Origin: an uncultured Oscillospiraceae bacterium
Lineage (GTDB): Bacteria; Bacillota; Clostridia; Oscillospirales; Ruminococcaceae
DNA length: 40,695 bases
Assembly: GCA_934448295.1 (NCBI GenBank)
Contig: CAKSEY010000022.1
Coordinates: 1-40,695 of the forward strand
Direction of reading: 5' to 3'
Made by a program: the position numbers and the translations under genes. Position 1 is the stretch's first letter. The number at the start of each line of letters is the position of its first letter. The notes below the pieces were generated by a model. The model had not been told where the DNA came from. It saw only the letters and a program-made list of their open reading frames with translations, and did not search any database. This document shows positions 40,101 to 40,695 of this stretch, piece after piece.

Positions 40101-40695
40101 TTCCCGACTGGGTAGTATTCGACCAGGCGGCAGGAACGCTCACCGTTACGGACGTTCCCGATGAGTTTATTGACCAGTCCACGGTGGACATTCTGGTGAA
40201 TGACGCGGTAGAAGTGCTGCGCGAATCCGAGGACGTAAAGGCGACAGTCAACATCGGCGCGGTAGTGCCGAAATGCACACTGACTATCGTAAACGACGAC
40301 ATTGATCACTGCCTGCCCCATATCGACGACCAGTATTATCCGAATTACCCCCGGGGCGCAGAGGCGCATATAAAGTTCAAGACCGACGTAGAGAACGGCT
40401 GGTTCGTCAAGACAGTGACCCTCAACGGCGTGGAGCTCACCCCGGACGAGGACGGAATGTACATATTCAAGGTGGAACAGGACAGCGAGCTTGTCGTTGA
40501 AACGGAGCAGAGAATACGCACCCTCACGCTGACCACCAACGGAAACGGCACGATAGCTCCCGAAACTGCCGAGTACATAGACGGCAGCGAGGTAACGCTC
40601 ACCGTGACCCCGGACGAGGGCTATCAGGTGAAGTCCGTGACCCTCAACGGCACAGCCGTGGAGCTCACCAACGGAGCGTACACGTTCACTATAAC
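37148..40695 (+). CDS. Giant secreted repeat protein, paralogue of the dockerin protein (3' end outside window)
   Basis: At least 1182 codons, open to the window edge. Signal peptide 1-35 (ARAAVSVLTAVSIAAGSFPS...VYAED). The N-terminal module matches that of the protein at 20433: NWYWDGNNTLSLYGVDM and IKVAVSGYNR against GWSWDGSGKLSLFGTEL and LRIEVSGYNR. A long beta-helix-like region follows, then a block LPDWVVFDQAAGTLTVTDVP that parallels LPGWITLAQDGTLTLKVPNV, and then InlB-B-type repeats (LTLTTNGNGTIAPETAEYID, GYQVKSVTLNGTAVEL) as the window ends. The shared order predicts more repeats and a C-terminal dockerin just outside. Likely an adhesin or binding subunit; no catalytic motif seen. Confidence 0.85.
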   Translation, partial: MKKITGYLARAAVSVLTAVSIAAGSFPSVSVYAEDASVSQQETEIGIGALNPGEPRRGVNWYWDGNNTLSLYGVDMTGTGNETLFDYTGSGEIKVAVSGYNRINNFYSMYSGVYDSMKSIAISGAGTLEAANMKNMWVWSNVTVSDVYIKASGSTLLNYSNLTLNSGYIYAPEMDSYCQQTLAKINISGGCFDSRLIYMKNAGAIYVSGGFVYLYTIKLGIVYYQNCVIKLSSVSQNTPPSFRLQNDNAVLIVDRGSENVNQNEKTPNCEKAIGDSGKVWCHNLIEDDTDTSKFTAEDCCGMYYSGSKDISFDSGKMSGGNYISTTGKINAGGFAGETTLVGSSDSGVTVKPDQENSTVIATKGVLTIEGKAAGKNIGVIGTDGVKLLENCAADNVIAISSSGDKPALECKDRVTLSGHITAHNSGNSVGLYLDSYGLTISGEVSAYSANSNAISFPFTVNEDVGFTLGENAEISACAPNAPENKVIIENNDEPQSRTFGDKVIYAGKLSEQMRVRGTLRIPDKDYGRFGYDRVHIGSELFFDFDHGYDYRYASESEGIEAGYTANDLSIEYKGFNGSAVAGLCLVSSREIDVDKINVSVKNSAGMDITEDKFTIDYSYNAYDKDDMHREVSFNLYLKPYETLDVGGIYTVTAKYEGEGLTVEEEMTVTAYNTTLNFCLDQDYFNAHLNEQWNCETKFLGIDKISKGNTWEWYGTATEDYKAHTLVLNNFDLYTTGKTLVIPQDTTIILKGKNKLRSDTAVIAVQSDDPGSVTIIGEEGSSIDLTAGKLSSGNLTSGAIDLNIFSTLYLRDCSMNITVLEPGGYLGDDVSGINVGTFISENSTLDVSAESEMYAGVSAFSNYTLIGSNSFSFINTDAALRGSSMEPKGRSVLVSEMENIIDVDLDNFNQKVKNGDYVEWLFAEDYQKTVTLKTQGITQKETEILLSGKDGEIVPGAEENITVDLNEYFEGSTGAYSIQLAPGAELPDWVVFDQAAGTLTVTDVPDEFIDQSTVDILVNDAVEVLRESEDVKATVNIGAVVPKCTLTIVNDDIDHCLPHIDDQYYPNYPRGAEAHIKFKTDVENGWFVKTVTLNGVELTPDEDGMYIFKVEQDSELVVETEQRIRTLTLTTNGNGTIAPETAEYIDGSEVTLTVTPDEGYQVKSVTLNGTAVELTNGAYTFTI

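Overview
The window looks like chromosome of a gut or rumen Firmicute, most likely Ruminococcus or a close relative in Oscillospiraceae. Reasons: a secreted protein ends in a dockerin-type Ca-binding module, there are eukaryotic-type Ser/Thr kinases with Thr-rich or Glu/Pro-rich extracellular stalks, promoters are TTGACA-17-TATAAT with strong AGGAGG-type ribosome sites, and the transposase relics are of the IS481 type common in Lachnospiraceae and Ruminococcus. No rRNA, tRNA or CRISPR array was seen.

Layout. (1) 0.2-3.0 kb: an anchored TPR-like protein with a zinc-ribbon membrane protein, a divergent XRE regulator and a small Cys-rich protein. (2) 3.0-7.3 kb: two near-duplicate HTH regulators divergent from two tandem transmembrane Ser/Thr kinases that share an extracellular domain; the second lacks the usual ATP-binding lysine. 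(3) 7.3-18.55 kb: an AT-rich accessory island bounded by two internally deleted IS481-type relics. It holds recombinase debris, a kinase / Upf1-like helicase / 525-class unknown operon carrying several reading-frame breaks, a gene-poor kilobase, and a compact operon with a consensus promoter and a perfect 27-bp palindromic operator. That operon encodes an unknown protein, a PD-(D/E)XK-type nuclease, three small membrane proteins and a broken metallo-beta-lactamase-fold gene. A truncated DUF4143-type ATPase follows. (4) 18.6-27.8 kb: secreted or surface genes on the plus strand, namely a lipoprotein with a structured leader, a dead ABC-permease start, an 1800-residue repeat/dockerin protein and an FN3/cell-wall-repeat protein, each with a TTGACA-17-TATAAT promoter except the dead permease. 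(5) 28.0-36.9 kb: a minus-strand phage tail module (late-type regulator, Com-like zinc finger, tail tube, two tail chaperone frames, tape measure, Dit-like protein, large tip protein) without any head, terminase, integrase or lysis gene. A membrane-protein cargo gene with its own promoter interrupts it. Two module promoters share an identical 18-bp element. (6) 37.1 kb to the end: a second giant secreted protein, paralogous to the dockerin protein and cut by the window edge.

Best candidates for something undescribed: the operator-controlled nuclease/membrane operon (14.6-17.5 kb); the kinase-helicase-unknown operon with an A9 run exactly where a slip would fuse kinase to helicase (8.9-13.5 kb); the paired active/non-canonical receptor kinases with duplicated HTH genes; and the headless tail module whose internal promoter runs at once into a terminator hairpin. 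All homology statements come from recognising sequence by eye; nothing was searched.
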